Assembly (NCBI RefSeq): GCF_051622035.1
Contig: NC_135361.1
Location: 27,025,205-27,089,204 of the forward strand
Length of the DNA: 64,000 nucleotides
Reading direction: 5' to 3'
Source of the DNA: Arctopsyche grandis
Taxonomy: Eukaryota; Arthropoda; Insecta; Trichoptera; Hydropsychidae
Made by a program: the position numbers and the translations under genes
Shown here: positions 23,103-35,091 of the stretch, piece after piece
Position numbering within the stretch: the first letter of the stretch is position 1
Layout: the number at the start of each line of letters is the position of its first letter
Notes under the pieces: model-generated
What the model saw: the letters and a program-made list of their open reading frames with translations, nothing else
Told to the model about the DNA's origin: nothing
The model's database searches: none

Positions 23103-23104
<2 letters not shown>

Positions 23105-23189
<85 letters not shown>

Positions 23190-23191
23190 GA

Positions 23192-23256
<65 letters not shown>

Positions 23257-23263
23257 TATATCA
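23105..23263. repeat. (TA)n microsatellite, interrupted
   Basis: Two TA tracts split by TTAAGAAAAAAAAAA near 23,188. It adjoins the 3' tail of the RTE copy. Confidence 0.9.
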
Positions 23264-23264
23264 T

Positions 23265-25119
23265 CATCACCATCATCACTTACAGCCATTCGCCATCCAC
23301 TGCTGGATGAAGGCCTCTCCAACACGCTTCCACTCGTCTCTGTTTTGCGCAACACTCATCCATCTCATTCCGCACATTTTCCTAATTTCGTTCACCCATC
23401 TTCCTTGCGGTCTTCCTTTTACTCTTTTGCCTTCTCTCGGGTACCATTCAAGCACTTCTTTTGTCCACCTTTCGTCCATCCTCCTAGCTACGTGACCCGC
23501 CCATTGCCATTTCAATCTCTTCACTCTATCCACTATGTCCACTACCCTTGTCATATTTCTCACCCACGTGTTCCGCTTTCTGTCTTTCCTCGTTATGCCA
23601 AGCATACAGCGTTCCATACTTCTTTGAGTGCATTGGATTTTATTTAGCATCTTGGCGTTCAGTGTCCAAGTTTCACATCCATACGTCATCACTGGCAAAA
23701 CGCATTGATCAAAGATCCTTTTCTTCAGGCAGAGTGGCATTTTTGATTTAAAAACAGCATTCATCCGTCCAAATGCACTCCACCCTAATTTCATACGTCT
23801 CTTTATCTCTTCATTTTTACTACCAGACATGTCAATTATTTGACCTAAATATAAATAATTATTTACTACTTCTACTGGTTTATCATCTAAGGGGATGCTA
23901 TCAGGCATGCAATAACTATTGAACATTAGTTTAGTCTTATCTACGTTAATTTTTAATCCTACTTTTCTACTTTCCCTGTCCAGCTGTGTTAGTCTGATAA
24001 GTAGGTCAGCTGAATCACGAGCTACTAAAACTATATCGTCTGCGAACCGAAGGTGACTCAAAAAGCGACCATTGATGCTTACTCCGGCTGTATCCCAATC
24101 CAATTTCCTGAAAACTCCCTCAAGCACCGCATTGAAAAATTTGGGCGAGATTGTATCTCCTTGTCTTACTCCTTTTCCTATGCTAAATCTATCTGTACCT
24201 GAAAAAATTTTAACCGAAGCTGTGGCATTCTTATATATTGCAGCTAACAGTCCCACATAGGGTTCCGGCACTCCCTGTGTTTTTAGAGCGTTAAGTACTG
24301 CATTATGACTAACTGTATCGAAGGCTTTCTCATAATCGACGAAACCTAGGCACAATGGCCGTTGATATTCGTTGGCGCGCTCGATTAGTTCGCCAACTAC
24401 TTGGAGGTGGTCCATTGTGCTGAAATTTGCCCTAAACCCTGCCTGCTCTATAGGTTGGTTCTCGTCGAGGATATTTTTCAGCCTTTCTGTAATAACCTTC
24501 GTGAAGAGCTTGTAGACCGCTGAAAGTAGACTAATGGGTCGGTAGTTCTTGATATCGCTTTTGTCGCCTTTTTTGTGTATTAAAATGATAGTTGCGTTAT
24601 TCCATCCTTCTGGTATAGCTTGGTTCTGGATGCATTTGCTGAAAAGCCTAGCTAAGATATTAATTAGGGGGGGGCCGCCACATTTTAGTAAGTCAATGGG
24701 AATATTATCTTCCCCTGGGGTTTTACCGTTCTTTGCAGTTTTTAGCGCGGCCTCTACTTCGCTAGGCAATACTGCAGGAACCCTTTGGCCGTGTGTCGAT
24801 TCCAGAGCGGGGAATTGGCCGTTGTCGTTCTCGTATAGTTTTGCATAGAACGTGTAAACTCTGTCTATGATTTCTTCTCTATTCCTAATTATTACTCCGC
24901 TCTCTGACCTGATTGCGATCATTTGGTTTTTGCCTAAGAAAAGATCCTGTTTGCACTTTTTCAGGCTACGGTTATTCTTAATGGTATTTTCTATTAGCTT
25001 GCTGTTAAAATCCCTGACATCCCTGACTATTCTCTTTTTAATTTCCTTATTTACTAGATTGTATTCTTGCTTATTATTATCCCTATCTAAATTCCTATCT
25101 AAATTCCTTTTATGCTTAA
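23265..25119 (-). mobile_element. RTE-clade retrotransposon copy 1, 5'-truncated; intact RT frame
   Basis: The frame runs from the 5' breakpoint (about 25,119) to a TGA at 23,276-23,278 formed by the TGATGA-type tail. It contains IILIHKKGD, NYRPISLLSAVYKLF, LGFVDYEKAFDTV, GKGVRQGDTISPKFFNAVLE and the catalytic LRFADDIVLVA, followed by the C-terminal [10 protein letters not shown] and [16 protein letters not shown] motifs common in RTE/BovB-type elements. The endonuclease is missing. Residues before KHKRNL (the first Met at 25,138 and MCIIIIV) come from flanking DNA. Relative to copy 2 it carries a 12-bp duplication (RNLDRNLDRD). The break joins a CCGGAAGT-box element. Confidence 0.85.
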
Positions 25120-26005
25120 CTATAATTATTATACACATTAAATATCACGAAAATAAAAATATTTTAAAAGGTCAAAATAAAATAATGAAATATTGTTTTA
25201 AAAAAAATACTACTTCCGGTTTAGGAATTATGACCAAAACCTTGTCAGTTCTAAGTTAGTACATAAAGAATACAAATATAAATCTTCAGCTTGATACGCT
25301 CAGGGGTGTGGAAAGAATAGTGGCCACAATATTTTTGACCTTTCTAAGAGGTAAAAATCCCACTTCCGGTTTATTAAATTTAGTGATTTTTTTTATTTTA
25401 TTTATTATTTTTTTCGTGAAGAGCACACATGCTTAAGCGGTCGAAAAAAATAGTGGAAGAAAAATCAAACAAGAGTAAAATGCCACTTCCGGTTGACAGA
25501 CGCTTACCAAATTTTATACATAACTTGGTATCAAGCTTAAAATTTTAGATATGAAATTTCAATTCAATAAACCAAAAGGCTTTTGAGAAAAAGATAAAAA
25601 ACCTTGATTCTTTAGAGTAAAAGTACTACTTCCGGTTCAGGTAAAAATATTAGGATATAAAATTTATAATTTCTATGACATGTAAAAAAATTGAGGTTAC
25701 ATTTAGGCATAAGGGGAGGTACCATTTCCAATCAATTTAAAATTTGAAAAAAAAATACGTTGTATCGTTAAGAATTTCAGTAACCGATACTAAGTTTCAG
25801 TTCAATAGGATTAACGGTGTTTAAAAAATCCCCAAAATACACACACACACACACACACACATACACATAGACGCACACATTTTTTCTAGATTATGAAAAC
25901 GTGACCAGTGATCGATTCTGAGTTCGAATCAGTCAAAATCTCGAGTTCGAATTTTCTCATCATCACAAAACTTCATCTATTATTACTACAGCTATAGATA
26001 AAGTA
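25120..26005 (+). repeat. CCGGAAGT-box element, copy 3 (left end missing)
   Basis: Starts at the RTE junction within the first internal unit and runs to the right end CTATAGATAAAGTAA. ACTTCCGGTT boxes lie near 25,212, 25,361, 25,486 and 25,629; the last is decayed to ATTTCCAATC. A CA repeat is near 25,840-25,860. Confidence 0.75.
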
Positions 26006-26158
26006 ATAAAGGTGCATAATTAAGCACAACTAACTGTTGACAATTCAAGTTACATAAATTTCCAACATTCTGATTATTCAAGTGTAGACAACAAAGATAT
26101 ATATATTTTTTTATTTACAAAGTACACACAAGACAATGTCGTGTAAATAATGTGTTAC

Positions 26159-26166
26159 TATAAAAC
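26159..26166 (+). promoter_or_regulatory. TATA box of TIL gene 2
   Basis: TATAAAAC, 44 bp before the ATG. It is followed by CCCCTGTCATAGAG, similar to CCCCTGGCAGAGTAG after the TATA box at 31,027, indicating promoters of common origin. Confidence 0.65.
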
Positions 26167-26202
26167 CCCTGTCATAGAGCTTCATATCTAACAAATTGCA
26201 AA

Positions 26203-27772
26203 ATGACGACTTTCACGGTTTTTTTGAAATGTGTTTACATCTTCGCATTCATTGGTTACATTCAAGGAACTGCTATACAGCATCCGGATAACAACGGTAA
26301 GTCATCACTTTTCATTTTATAATTATTGATTTTTATTTTAATTAATATGTATTATTTATGTATTCGAAAAGATGGATGAAACTATTTTTAAGCTGCAAAA
26401 AGTATCACTACTACGGCACTACATAGTGCTTTTAATATTATGTATTTTATAATTTTGGAAATTTTTGTTTGGGAACTGGGTTTCTGAACGAAATACTTTA
26501 ATATCTCTTAATAAATAGAAGAGGGAAAGTATTGTCACTATCCCTAGATTATTTGATTTTTACTACATATATATTGTTCATGACAGATGAAAACAGGTGC
26601 ATGAAGAAAAATGAAGAGTGGGATTGGTGCAAGTGTGAAAAAACATGCTTAGATCAAAATCCTGTATGTCCTGATTGGTGCCAACCAGGATGCGCATGCA
26701 AACATCCATATCTGAGAGATACTTGGACTGGCCAATGTGTACTTAGCTCACAATGTTCTAACGGTAAGTTTAATTGATATACTACTATCAAGGAACTGCT
26801 ATGAGTATTCATAAACCCAGCAATTAAGCAGTGGTGTAATCGAGCCAGGTCGCCGCCCTGGCACTTTGATTGATATAAAATTTTGTATTCCAAATATTGT
26901 GAGCAGACTCTCGTTATAACAGTCGATTACCACAATCGAATAGTAATCTAAGCACATTCAAAACTTAAAATACATTTAATGAACTTTATTGGATTTTTTT
27001 TATCTAAAACCACCCAAAACTTCGAAAGAAAACATTCTTTGAACTATTGACCATACGCACTCGAGGATAGATAAAATGAGGAAACTCAGCTTAAATGAAT
27101 ACTCGAATATTTTTCATGATAGATGACAACAGGTGCTGGAAGAAAAATGAAGTGTGGGATTGGTGCAAGTGTGAAAAAACATGCTTAGACCAAAATCCTG
27201 TATGTCCTAAATGGTGCCAACCAGGATGTGCATGCAAACATCCATACCTGAGAGATCCTTGGACTGGCGAATGTGTAAATCGCTCACAATGTTATAACTG
27301 TAAGTACATATATGTATGTATGTGGTAGTAAAAATCTTTAAAGAAAATAATCAATTTGTAACTATTCGTGTGTAAAAGCAATTCCAGTGTGTCCAAGGAA
27401 TGAAGTATACACTGAATGCGGTACCAATTGTCCTTTAACGTGTGATAATATGCACAATGCTCCGTTAGCTTGTAATCGTGGTTGCTTTGTTGGGTGTGAA
27501 TGTAAAAAGGGATATGTAAGGGACACCAGATCAAACAGATGCGTACATCCATCGCAATGTTATTATCGTAAGTATTTATTTTTTGAACTACTAGCTGAAA
27601 TAATTTGCCTATTGATTTTTAGAAATATTTTTTCGAACTCTATTATCCATTTTATTTTATTCTTTTCCAATTCTTCACCATTCCACAGCTTAAATTTCTC
27701 TAAAAACTCTGTAAGTCAACAGTCCTGAATTGTTGGATTGTTTTATATAAATTTTTTTTTTCAGGTTGGTAA
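26203..27772 (+). CDS. TIL gene 2: secreted protein with three TIL domains
   Basis: Exons 26,203-26,296, 26,587-26,763, 27,123-27,299, 27,388-27,567 and 27,765-27,772, all phase-1 joins, give 211 aa. Exon 1 encodes a signal peptide (MTTFTVFLKCVYIFAFIGYI). Exons 2 and 3 encode near-identical TIL domains with an unusual Cys2-x-Cys3 spacing (WCKC) and loops CPDWC and CPKWC, so the predicted P1 changes from Asp to Lys between the tandem copies. Exon 4 encodes a third TIL domain (VCPRNEVYTEC...), loop CNRGC. The last exon adds only Arg-Trp and the stop. For exon 4 an acceptor at 27,379 would be equally in frame and add three residues. A secreted serine-protease inhibitor role is inferred from the family. 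Confidence 0.85.
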
Positions 27773-28450
27773 GCAGCTGTCAAAAATCAATGATACGTTT
27801 TCGCCTGAAATTTTTTTTTAATATATGAAACATCCTTCTAAATGAAGATTTATTTTACATTTAAAATACTTGTCAAATGTATTAAAAATAAAAATAAAAT
27901 TACCGATTGCAATCTAATGATTTCTTTTTTACAAACCTCTTCTTACTCTAAAAATTTGGGTTCTTATCCGATCGTTTTAAAACTTTGCCATTTTTTTTAT
28001 AACTTAAATGTGAAAGCTACAAGAAAGATCTTCCTTTCTAGTGAATTTATTTTAATTTTTGTTTGAAATGGTTATAGTTTAATTTCATCATATCAATAGA
28101 AAGCGTTTAAGAGGACGAAAATAATAGTCAATTTGGTCACATTTTATTTTATTGGTTATATACATATCTACCAATATATCAATCTTGGAAAATTTCTTGA
28201 AAAACCGGTAACACTCATTATATCGGGGAACTTTTTTTTGCAAATTTAGGAATAAATTTCTTGGTTTCTAATGAACTTCAGGATTTTTAAATGAATGGAA
28301 AATTTGCAGGGTATTAAAAATATGGATAAAAAAATAAGAAATTATCAATTGCATTAGGCACAATGCAATACTGACTTTTTTTGTCAATCTATTGAAGTTG
28401 ATCGATAAATGATTGTTTTAATATAACAGTTTAGTTATTAGGAAAATCAT
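27773..28450. other. Gene 2 3' region, no further gene
   Basis: AT-rich with AATAAA-type signals near 27,890. No TIL exon or other coding signal. Confidence 0.5.
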
Positions 28451-28454
28451 AGTC

Positions 28455-28925
28455 CTCGCCTCTGCTGGTTATATTTGAGGGTTTTGTGACTCCAATCCAA
28501 TTTGTGATCGTTTCTCTATCAGAGTTTGTCAATTTTATCTCATCATTGCTGAAACGGTTCCTGAAAATTGGTATTAGATCTAATCCTGTTGTCACAAAAT
28601 CTACCTGTGTATAATTTGTAATAATTATACAGAGTAATCTGAAATCTATAGATATCTCTATAGACATCTCTATAATTTCGTATTTATTATATGTATAAAA
28701 ATTGTATACAAAAAAAAATCTAAAAATAATCCATAGATGTCTCTATGATTATTATTTCTGATTAATTGTTATATGCTATATATTCTGATTGTATATGTAT
28801 GTATTACTGTATTTCTGATTTCTGATTGTTTATGTATTCTGTATTTCGTTAACGTACACCCGTCGCATTGGAGCAAATCTGTAATGGCGAGTTTATATTG
28901 ATTTGTAACAATAAAATAAAATAAA
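28455..28925 (+). mobile_element. tRNA-derived SINE, head-truncated copy
   Basis: Matches the SINE at 62,031-62,545 from TAGTCCTCGCC (end of its B box) through TGCTGGTTATATTTG, CACCCGTCGCATTGGAGCAA and a terminal AATAAAATAAAATAAATAAA tail. The tRNA-like head with the A box is missing. Confidence 0.75.
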
Positions 28926-29789
28926 TAAATATTGACTTAATTGTACATCGTCAAAAAAAAGATTCTCAGAAACACAATTATCGCAGATATTTAAAACAAA
29001 TAATCCATATTAAACTTTTGAATCTGTTGACTGTATTAAAAATATATTATCGTACTTTAAAACGAGATGAAAATTAACTGTTTGGATCATCCATATTTTG
29101 TAATTATCCGTGTCCTCTTCCTTCCTCATCTAAATAAGCCTGGATAACCCATTTTATGTATGTATGTACATACAGTAAAACTAGTAAAAACCAAAGAGAA
29201 TACAAACATTATATGTACATATGTATATATGTATATTGCTTTCTGAGAATACAAACATTATTTAAAAATCACAAACTACTAAAAATTGCAAGAAAATGTT
29301 TTACTTTCATATCATAAGAAGACGAAATATGAGATAAAAAAATTCTAGAATATTTAAATAAAACACTAAAACATTAGTCTTATTAAATTGACATCTACTA
29401 AATTATCGTAGAGTTATTGTCACTGCAAAATTCTTAAATCATTAATTTTAATGTCTAGGCTCTAAATATACAAACTTGAACACGATGATTATATAAATAT
29501 TAAGTTAGCAAAAAAAATCTGTTCATTAATAATGAAAATTGACAGATGTATGGCTGTATCTATGATATACATTTGTACATATGTATGTATGAATGTAGGT
29601 ATAGTTATGTAGATACATATAATTCCTCAGTTTTCAACAACGCAAACAATTATATATAACTAGTTGTTTTACCCGGCTTCGCTTAGTATTTGTAATATAA
29701 ACAGCTTAAACATGGCGAATCTAATAGTAAATATTATATATAATCGTAATAAATGTGTAAAATTCTATAACTGAGAGGTTTGAATGGTC
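28926..29789. other. Intergenic with a half foldback element
   Basis: No gene. At 29,665-29,735 is GTTTTACCCGGCTTCGCTTA...CTTAAACATGGCGAATCTAAT, one arm of the foldback family present in both arms at 53,950-54,125. Confidence 0.5.
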
Positions 29790-30150
29790 ATATGTTCAAT
29801 TTTCCACAAAAAGCAATTACACATTTCGACACAAAAAATGGTTCACAGACGAGATATGACTTTTCTTATAGATTTATGCCCAGTGAACACGAATCTGGTA
29901 AGAAAAAATGTTGATTGGCTTGAGATTCGGAGATGTATGTGTTTTCTAAATCGCGCAGTTTTTCTATATCTTGGTGTTGTTCGGTCGACGTTTCAAAATC
30001 TGTCAATTTCCTGTTCAAAATGAATATTGGAATCTATAATCGGGTATTTTATCTTTCATTTGTAGTACTTTTCAGCTTTCAAATCTCTCTATGTAGTCGT
30101 TTAGTTCAAATCAAAAGTCAAAAGTACGTATTTTCACTTGGATTTTTTTT
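29790..30150 (+). repeat. Interspersed repeat R1, copy 2
   Basis: Same family as 7,555-7,870, with GACGAGATATGACTTTTCT and AATGAATATTGGAATCTAT. Here it is the left part of a block found inverted at 45.7-47.0 kb. Confidence 0.65.
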
Positions 30151-30166
30151 CCACTGTTAATACTAT

Positions 30167-30551
30167 TGTTACGTACGCCGCGGATTGAGCGAATTGCACT
30201 TAGACCAACGGATATCTGTTATCGGATTAACTAAATGCAGGCACTTACTTCCAAGGATTATATCTGGACTCTAAGTGCATTTATGCTAAACAATGACCGT
30301 TATTAGTTATTTCTCAGAATCGGTACAGGGAGACCCAATGTCGTGGAAATACATATCCGAATACGTGACTATACAACAGGTAAACAGATTAGGCGTCCTG
30401 AGAGATCTACCCTTTATAAGGCGGTACGTAGGCGATATCAGGTCATTCTGGACTGAACACTGGCAATACGTGTATCTCCTTAATCATCAATAAATGCTGT
30501 GAAACGACTGTTGGCCTTTTACTTGGATCCTCCACCCACCCCTACGCAAGA
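30167..30551 (+). mobile_element. Solo LTR with 4-bp target duplication
   Basis: Begins TGTTACGTACGCCGCGG and ends CCCCTACGCAAGA (terminal CA mutated to GA). It is flanked by CTAT at 30,163-30,166 and 30,552-30,555. It contains a TATA-like CCCTTTATAAGGCGG and a CAATAAATGC poly(A) signal. The inverted paralog near 46,575-46,595 has the undisrupted site with a single CTAT. The 4-bp duplication fits Gypsy or Pao-type elements. Confidence 0.85.
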
Positions 30552-31026
30552 CTATTTTATATTTCAATAGAAAATACTCAATGTAGCGTTTTCAACTCCC
30601 GATGGTGTATTTTAAAAGTTTTATTGGATTGATTTTAAGCGTACATGTATAATATTTTATTTGTGTTGACTTTTTTCTATGGAAGGAAATATGTATGTCC
30701 ATTTTACTAATTCGAATCGCGTTATATGTAAAATGTCTTCATGAGAGAAATCCAGTTTGGTGTTATTTGCTTTTTATTAGATAGTAGAATTTATGAAGTA
30801 GAAGCTTAAAATTTAATTAAAGTAGTTGTCAATATACATATGTACATAGGTATGCATATATTATACATATTGATCATGTGAGTGGATTTTTATTTGGAAT
30901 TAAATGTAAACATGCATGTATACGTATGTGAAAATTTCTGTTAGATAAATCATTTAAAAGATTTTTTCTAATTGTTCAAGTGTTTGTTATTGTATTTATT
31001 ATTATTATATGAAATTGAAATACAAG

Positions 31027-31033
31027 TATAAAG
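31027..31033 (+). promoter_or_regulatory. TATA box of orphan TIL exon
   Basis: TATAAAG 44 bp before the ATG at 31,071, the same spacing as gene 2. Confidence 0.55.
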
Positions 31034-31070
31034 CCCCTGGCAGAGTAGTTTATGTACAATAGACAGCAAA

Positions 31071-31173
31071 ATGTCAACTTTAGCGGTTCTTTTGAAGTGC
31101 GCTTTCATCTTCGCATCCATTGGTTGCATCCAGGGATGCAGCGAAGAGGGTGTCAACGATACGCCTCCAAGTA
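31071..31173 (+). CDS. Orphan TIL-family signal-peptide exon
   Basis: Encodes MSTLAVLLKCAFIFASIGCI followed by a short acidic tail, ending in a phase-1 GTGAGT donor after 31,173. The promoter and exon look healthy, but no TIL exon lies between it and the first exon of gene A. A long palindromic element begins about 90 bp downstream. Either it is the remains of a separate gene or an alternative first exon that could splice to 35,356, since the phases agree. An inverted copy with an identical coding sequence lies at 45,962-46,064. Confidence 0.6.
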
Positions 31174-31261
31174 GTGAGTCAATTAAAGAAATCCTTATGA
31201 AAAAAATATCACCTAATTTTACGTGGCTTGTGGCTTGTCTGCAGATAAGTCGGTTGTACTG

Positions 31262-32095
31262 ATAACACTGAGCAACAAAAAATCACGTTTTTGAGTTACC
31301 AGAGCGGAGACTAGCAAATCTTTACTAAGTTTGACCCACTGAATTCGAATATGATATTAATTTTTGTTGGTGGGTGATCGTTTACGAGATATGAGCTTTT
31401 TTTATGAGCAGTTTTTTGGCTTTTGCGGTCTTTAACTCAAAATTTAGGATTGTTACGCTCAAAGTGAGTATTGGAATCAATAGTCAGATATTTTTCCTAT
31501 AAATTGTTATATTTAATTGCTTTAAAATATATCTAATTAATTGTCTAGCGAATTTTAAAAGTCAAAAATATATTTTTTTTACGGATTTTTTTTCCGTGCT
31601 ATTTTTCATTTATTTGGCAAATTTTTTATTTCACCACGTTTATAAGGATAGGTTTTCTATCTCAATATTTTTTTTTTATCGTAAAGTACTAACTATAATC
31701 CACCTCACAGAGTACAGCGGTCGGTCTACATGCCATCTCGCTTGCCCTAACATATTACGCGATACAACCATATATACAATTAAAGCATTTAAATTGCAAT
31801 TACAAAAAAAAAATATTGAGATAGAAAACCAATTCTTTTAAACGTGGTGAAATAAAAAATTTGCCAAATAAATGAAAAATAGCACGTAAAAAAAATCCGT
31901 AAAAAAAAACATATTTTTGACTCAATCCTAAATTTTGAGTTAAAGACCGCAAAAGCCAAAAAACTGTAAAAATCGCGGATTTTTTTAAACGCTCATATCT
32001 CGTAAACGATCACCCACCAACAAAAATCAATATCATATTCGAATTCAGTGGGTCAAACTTAGTAAAGATTGGCTAGTCTCCGCTCTGGATAGAGG
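31262..32095. mobile_element. Large palindromic element (R2 dimer)
   Basis: Left arm from CCAGAGCGGAGACTAGC (31,299) and right arm ending GCTAGTCTCCGCTCTGG (about 32,088) are about 290-380 bp each. Further inside, CATTTATTTGGCAAATTTTT pairs with AAAAATTTGCCAAATAAATG. A unique spacer lies at about 31,685-31,795. Single arms of the family occur at 11,480-11,797 and 45,655-45,870. The outer left end CACTGAGCAACAAAAAATCA is present only on the left here. No ORF is credible. Confidence 0.75.
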
Positions 32096-32589
32096 AGGGG
32101 AAGAAGATGTTAGATGGTGTTCAGCTTATCAACGGCTTCGAAGAAAAGTGTACACCGACTCATTAATTATATATGTCGCAGTATAGAGTACACAAACGTC
32201 AAACGTCAAACGTGAAATCGAAAACAAATGTCTGTTCGTGTGTGTGTGAGCTATCGACCAGACACCGGTGGCAACTAGCTGAAACTACTCGAAATCGGAT
32301 GGGAAACTTAGATATGCCCTGACGTTTGTAGTCTCGTTAAATATTGCTGTGAACAGAACCACGTTTATTATGGTTTAATAAATATTAACCGTTTAAAATA
32401 GTATGTACTTCTACATATTTTTATGATTTTGTATTATTTATGAAAAATATGTGGTTTTTTTGGTTATTGTGTTTATATTATTGATCAATAAATATGGTTT
32501 TTATTAAAATTATCTATTTAGTTTTCCTATTCATTGATTTTCATTTCCTGATGAATTTAAATTTTATAATGTAATTATGTAAGTACATA

Positions 32590-33310
32590 TGTATATCTAC
32601 ATATTTATAGGTTTTTCATTCCAAATTGACGCTATTTCATTTCAAATTGACGCTTTTTAATTTCGAATTGACCCTTTTTCATTTCAAATTAAGCCTTTTT
32701 CATTTCAAATTGACCTCTTTTTAATGTCAATTTGAAATAAGGGTATAAACAAAAATAAAAAATAGAAAAATTTGCATGAAATGGAAAATCAGTTAAAAAT
32801 CAGTTAAAAATATTTATTACCTTCAATCATTAATTAAAAAGGAGTTAAAACTTAAACTTTTTTCAAATCATTCTATTCGCCTTTAAAATCAATTATTGGG
32901 ATATCCCATTGGTCTTTTATTTTGATTTTAAACATATGTAAGTACATATGTTTATAAACATCTACATGTTTATAGGTTTTTCATTCCAAATTGACGCTAT
33001 TTCATTTCAAATTGACGTTGAAAAGGGATCAATTTGAAATGAAAAAAGTTTAATTTGAAATGAAAAGGGGTCAATTTGAAATGAAAATGGGTCAATTTGA
33101 AATGAAATACCGTCAATTTGGAATGAAAAACTTGTATAAAATAAAGAATACAAAAATTGCATTAAATGGAAAATCAGTTAAAAATATTTATTACCTTCAA
33201 CCATTAATTAAAAAGGAGTTCAAATTTCAATTTTTCTCAAATCATTCTATTCGCATCTAAAATCAATTATTGGGTTATCCCATTGGTCTTTTATTTTGAT
33301 AGCTCGATTT
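32590..33310. repeat. Two tandem copies of a segment of about 360 bp with GTCAATTTGAAATGAAA minisatellite
   Basis: Each copy begins GTTTTTCATTCCAAATTGAC, contains 4-7 short units of about 17-20 bp (CATTTCAAATTGACGC or its complement) and ends with a shared tail of about 150 bp (AAAATATTTATTACCTTCAA...ATTGGTCTTTTATTTTGA). In the second copy most minisatellite units are inverted, so it forms a hairpin. A short ORF across it (GQFEMK repeats) is a by-product. Confidence 0.75.
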
Positions 33311-33532
33311 GATTTTAATAACTACTAGCAGTGATGAACATATGAATTCATGATTTTCGGGAAAATGAAATATTTTTTTAAATCTATAGTCCCCCAACCA
33401 GCCTTTAAAATTATGCTAGTGAATTACACTGCGACTAATATAAAAATAACCATTACTTCGATTGCCAGATTTTCACCGATTTCCAGAAAATTTGTTAAAT
33501 GGTCTCAGACTCCAACGTCTTCCAAAAATCAG

Positions 33533-34615
33533 CTAGAGTCTGTTCAAGAAACGAGCGACCTGGGTGACAGTATTACTGTATATATGTTACACCGAATCCA
33601 TGAAATTGTCTATTACTAGCATTCGGCAAGAGATTTGCCGAATGCATGAAAAATGCAAGCACGTTGCCCAGTTCACGGATTCCGTAAATTCTTTGCCAAA
33701 TGCGTGAACTGGACAGCGTGTTATATTATAGCCAAGTGTCAAAGTGACAGCTGAATAAGGATGTTTAATTTAGTTTAATTTACATATTATTATGTATAAT
33801 ATGACTACATACATATGTTTCACTGTTAAAATATTGATCAAAATGTATAAAAATGACATTAATTTATGTATAAGTCATATGAAATGATCGAAACATATGT
33901 ATGTAGTCATATTATACATAATAATATGTAAATTAAACATCCTCATTCAGCTGTCACTTTGACACTTGTCCACGCTGTCCAGTTCTAAAAAACAACACCG
34001 GAGAGCTGCTGTCTATTTGCCGACTCCATGCTTTGAGCAGACAAATTTTTGGCGAATACACGCATTCGCCAAAGAATTTACGGAATCCGTGAACTGGGCA
34101 ACATGTTTGCATTTTTCACGCATTCGGCAATTCTCTTGCCGAATGCGTGTAAAAGACAATTTCACGGATTCGATGTAACATATACATGCAGTGGCCATTA
34201 GTTTCGCTTCGGCGTTCGACGTAGGAGGATGTATCTTCGCTTTTTCATACACGGTGGTTACAAAGTTCCCAACACATAAGTAATATAAAAAAAATTGTTA
34301 GTTATTTTTTTCAACAATGTAAAAGTATAGGTATAATACAGTCATGCATGATGTAGTGGTGCGGCATGTGCGCTCCGGTATTTCCCTCCGCCAAAACCAG
34401 ATAATAATCCAAAAACACCCATCAATTTCGTTTCAAAATTCCAGAAATAAATAAATTAAAGAAATAAAAAATAAAGAGATATAAATAAATTTAGATAACA
34501 AAAAAGTTCGTTTTGTTTCATTTTTGAAACGTAATATGCGTAACGCATACTTTGCAGTCAACCGGTAGTTACGAACACTGTCAACCAGGTCGCTCGTTTC
34601 TTGAACAGACTCTAG
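33533..34615. mobile_element. Inverted-repeat element with nested palindrome
   Basis: Outer inverted repeats CTAGAGTCTGTTCAAGAAAC...GAGCGACCTGG (33,533 and 34,615) are about 40 bp. Within them 33,585-34,180 is itself a large palindrome: TGTTACACCGAATCC pairs with the right end GATTCGATGTAACA, and ACTACATACATATGTTTCAC-type sequence pairs across the centre. Smaller hairpins (ATTCGGCAAGAGATTTGCCGAAT) lie within the arms. No transposase ORF. Confidence 0.7.
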
Positions 34616-35038
34616 GTATACATCTTAGTTAGAATACCGTGAGATATATGTACATAATCACAGCATTTTATATAGCAGAAAATAGATTTATAAATTGAAA
34701 GTTATAAGATGTCAATTTAAAAAAGCTACCCATTTAAGTTGATTGATTTAGTGTGTCAAACAACTTAAAAGATAATACATAACGTTTGACAATTTTGAAT
34801 TATCGATATTTTGTTTATGCAATTGTATAAACGTGGAAATCTCACCATAAATTTTCGAAAATTGTCATTTATAACTGCAGTTATCATTTAAGAATGATTT
34901 ATTTTGTGTATTTAATTGAACACTTAAAGGAATAGTGTTTGCTCCAGCTATGTTTACTCAAATGCATAAATGTAGACAATCGTCTAAAAATATGTTGATG
35001 ATTGCATTTGATATGCAAATTTATGAAGAGTTTTATAG

Positions 35039-35046
35039 TATAAAAG
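35039..35046 (+). promoter_or_regulatory. TATA box of TIL gene A
   Basis: TATAAAAG 53 bp before the ATG, with TTCAACAG about 28 bp downstream as a possible initiator. It is unchanged in block B (near 49,488). Confidence 0.65.
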
Positions 35047-35091
35047 GCATAAAGAAAAATCTGATTCAACAGACAATAGTCAGCTCTTACA

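Noticed and set aside
29933-30160. Conserved small protein with SVDVSKSVNFLFKMNI in four places
   Set aside because: It is part of the dispersed repeat R1; frames break differently in each copy.
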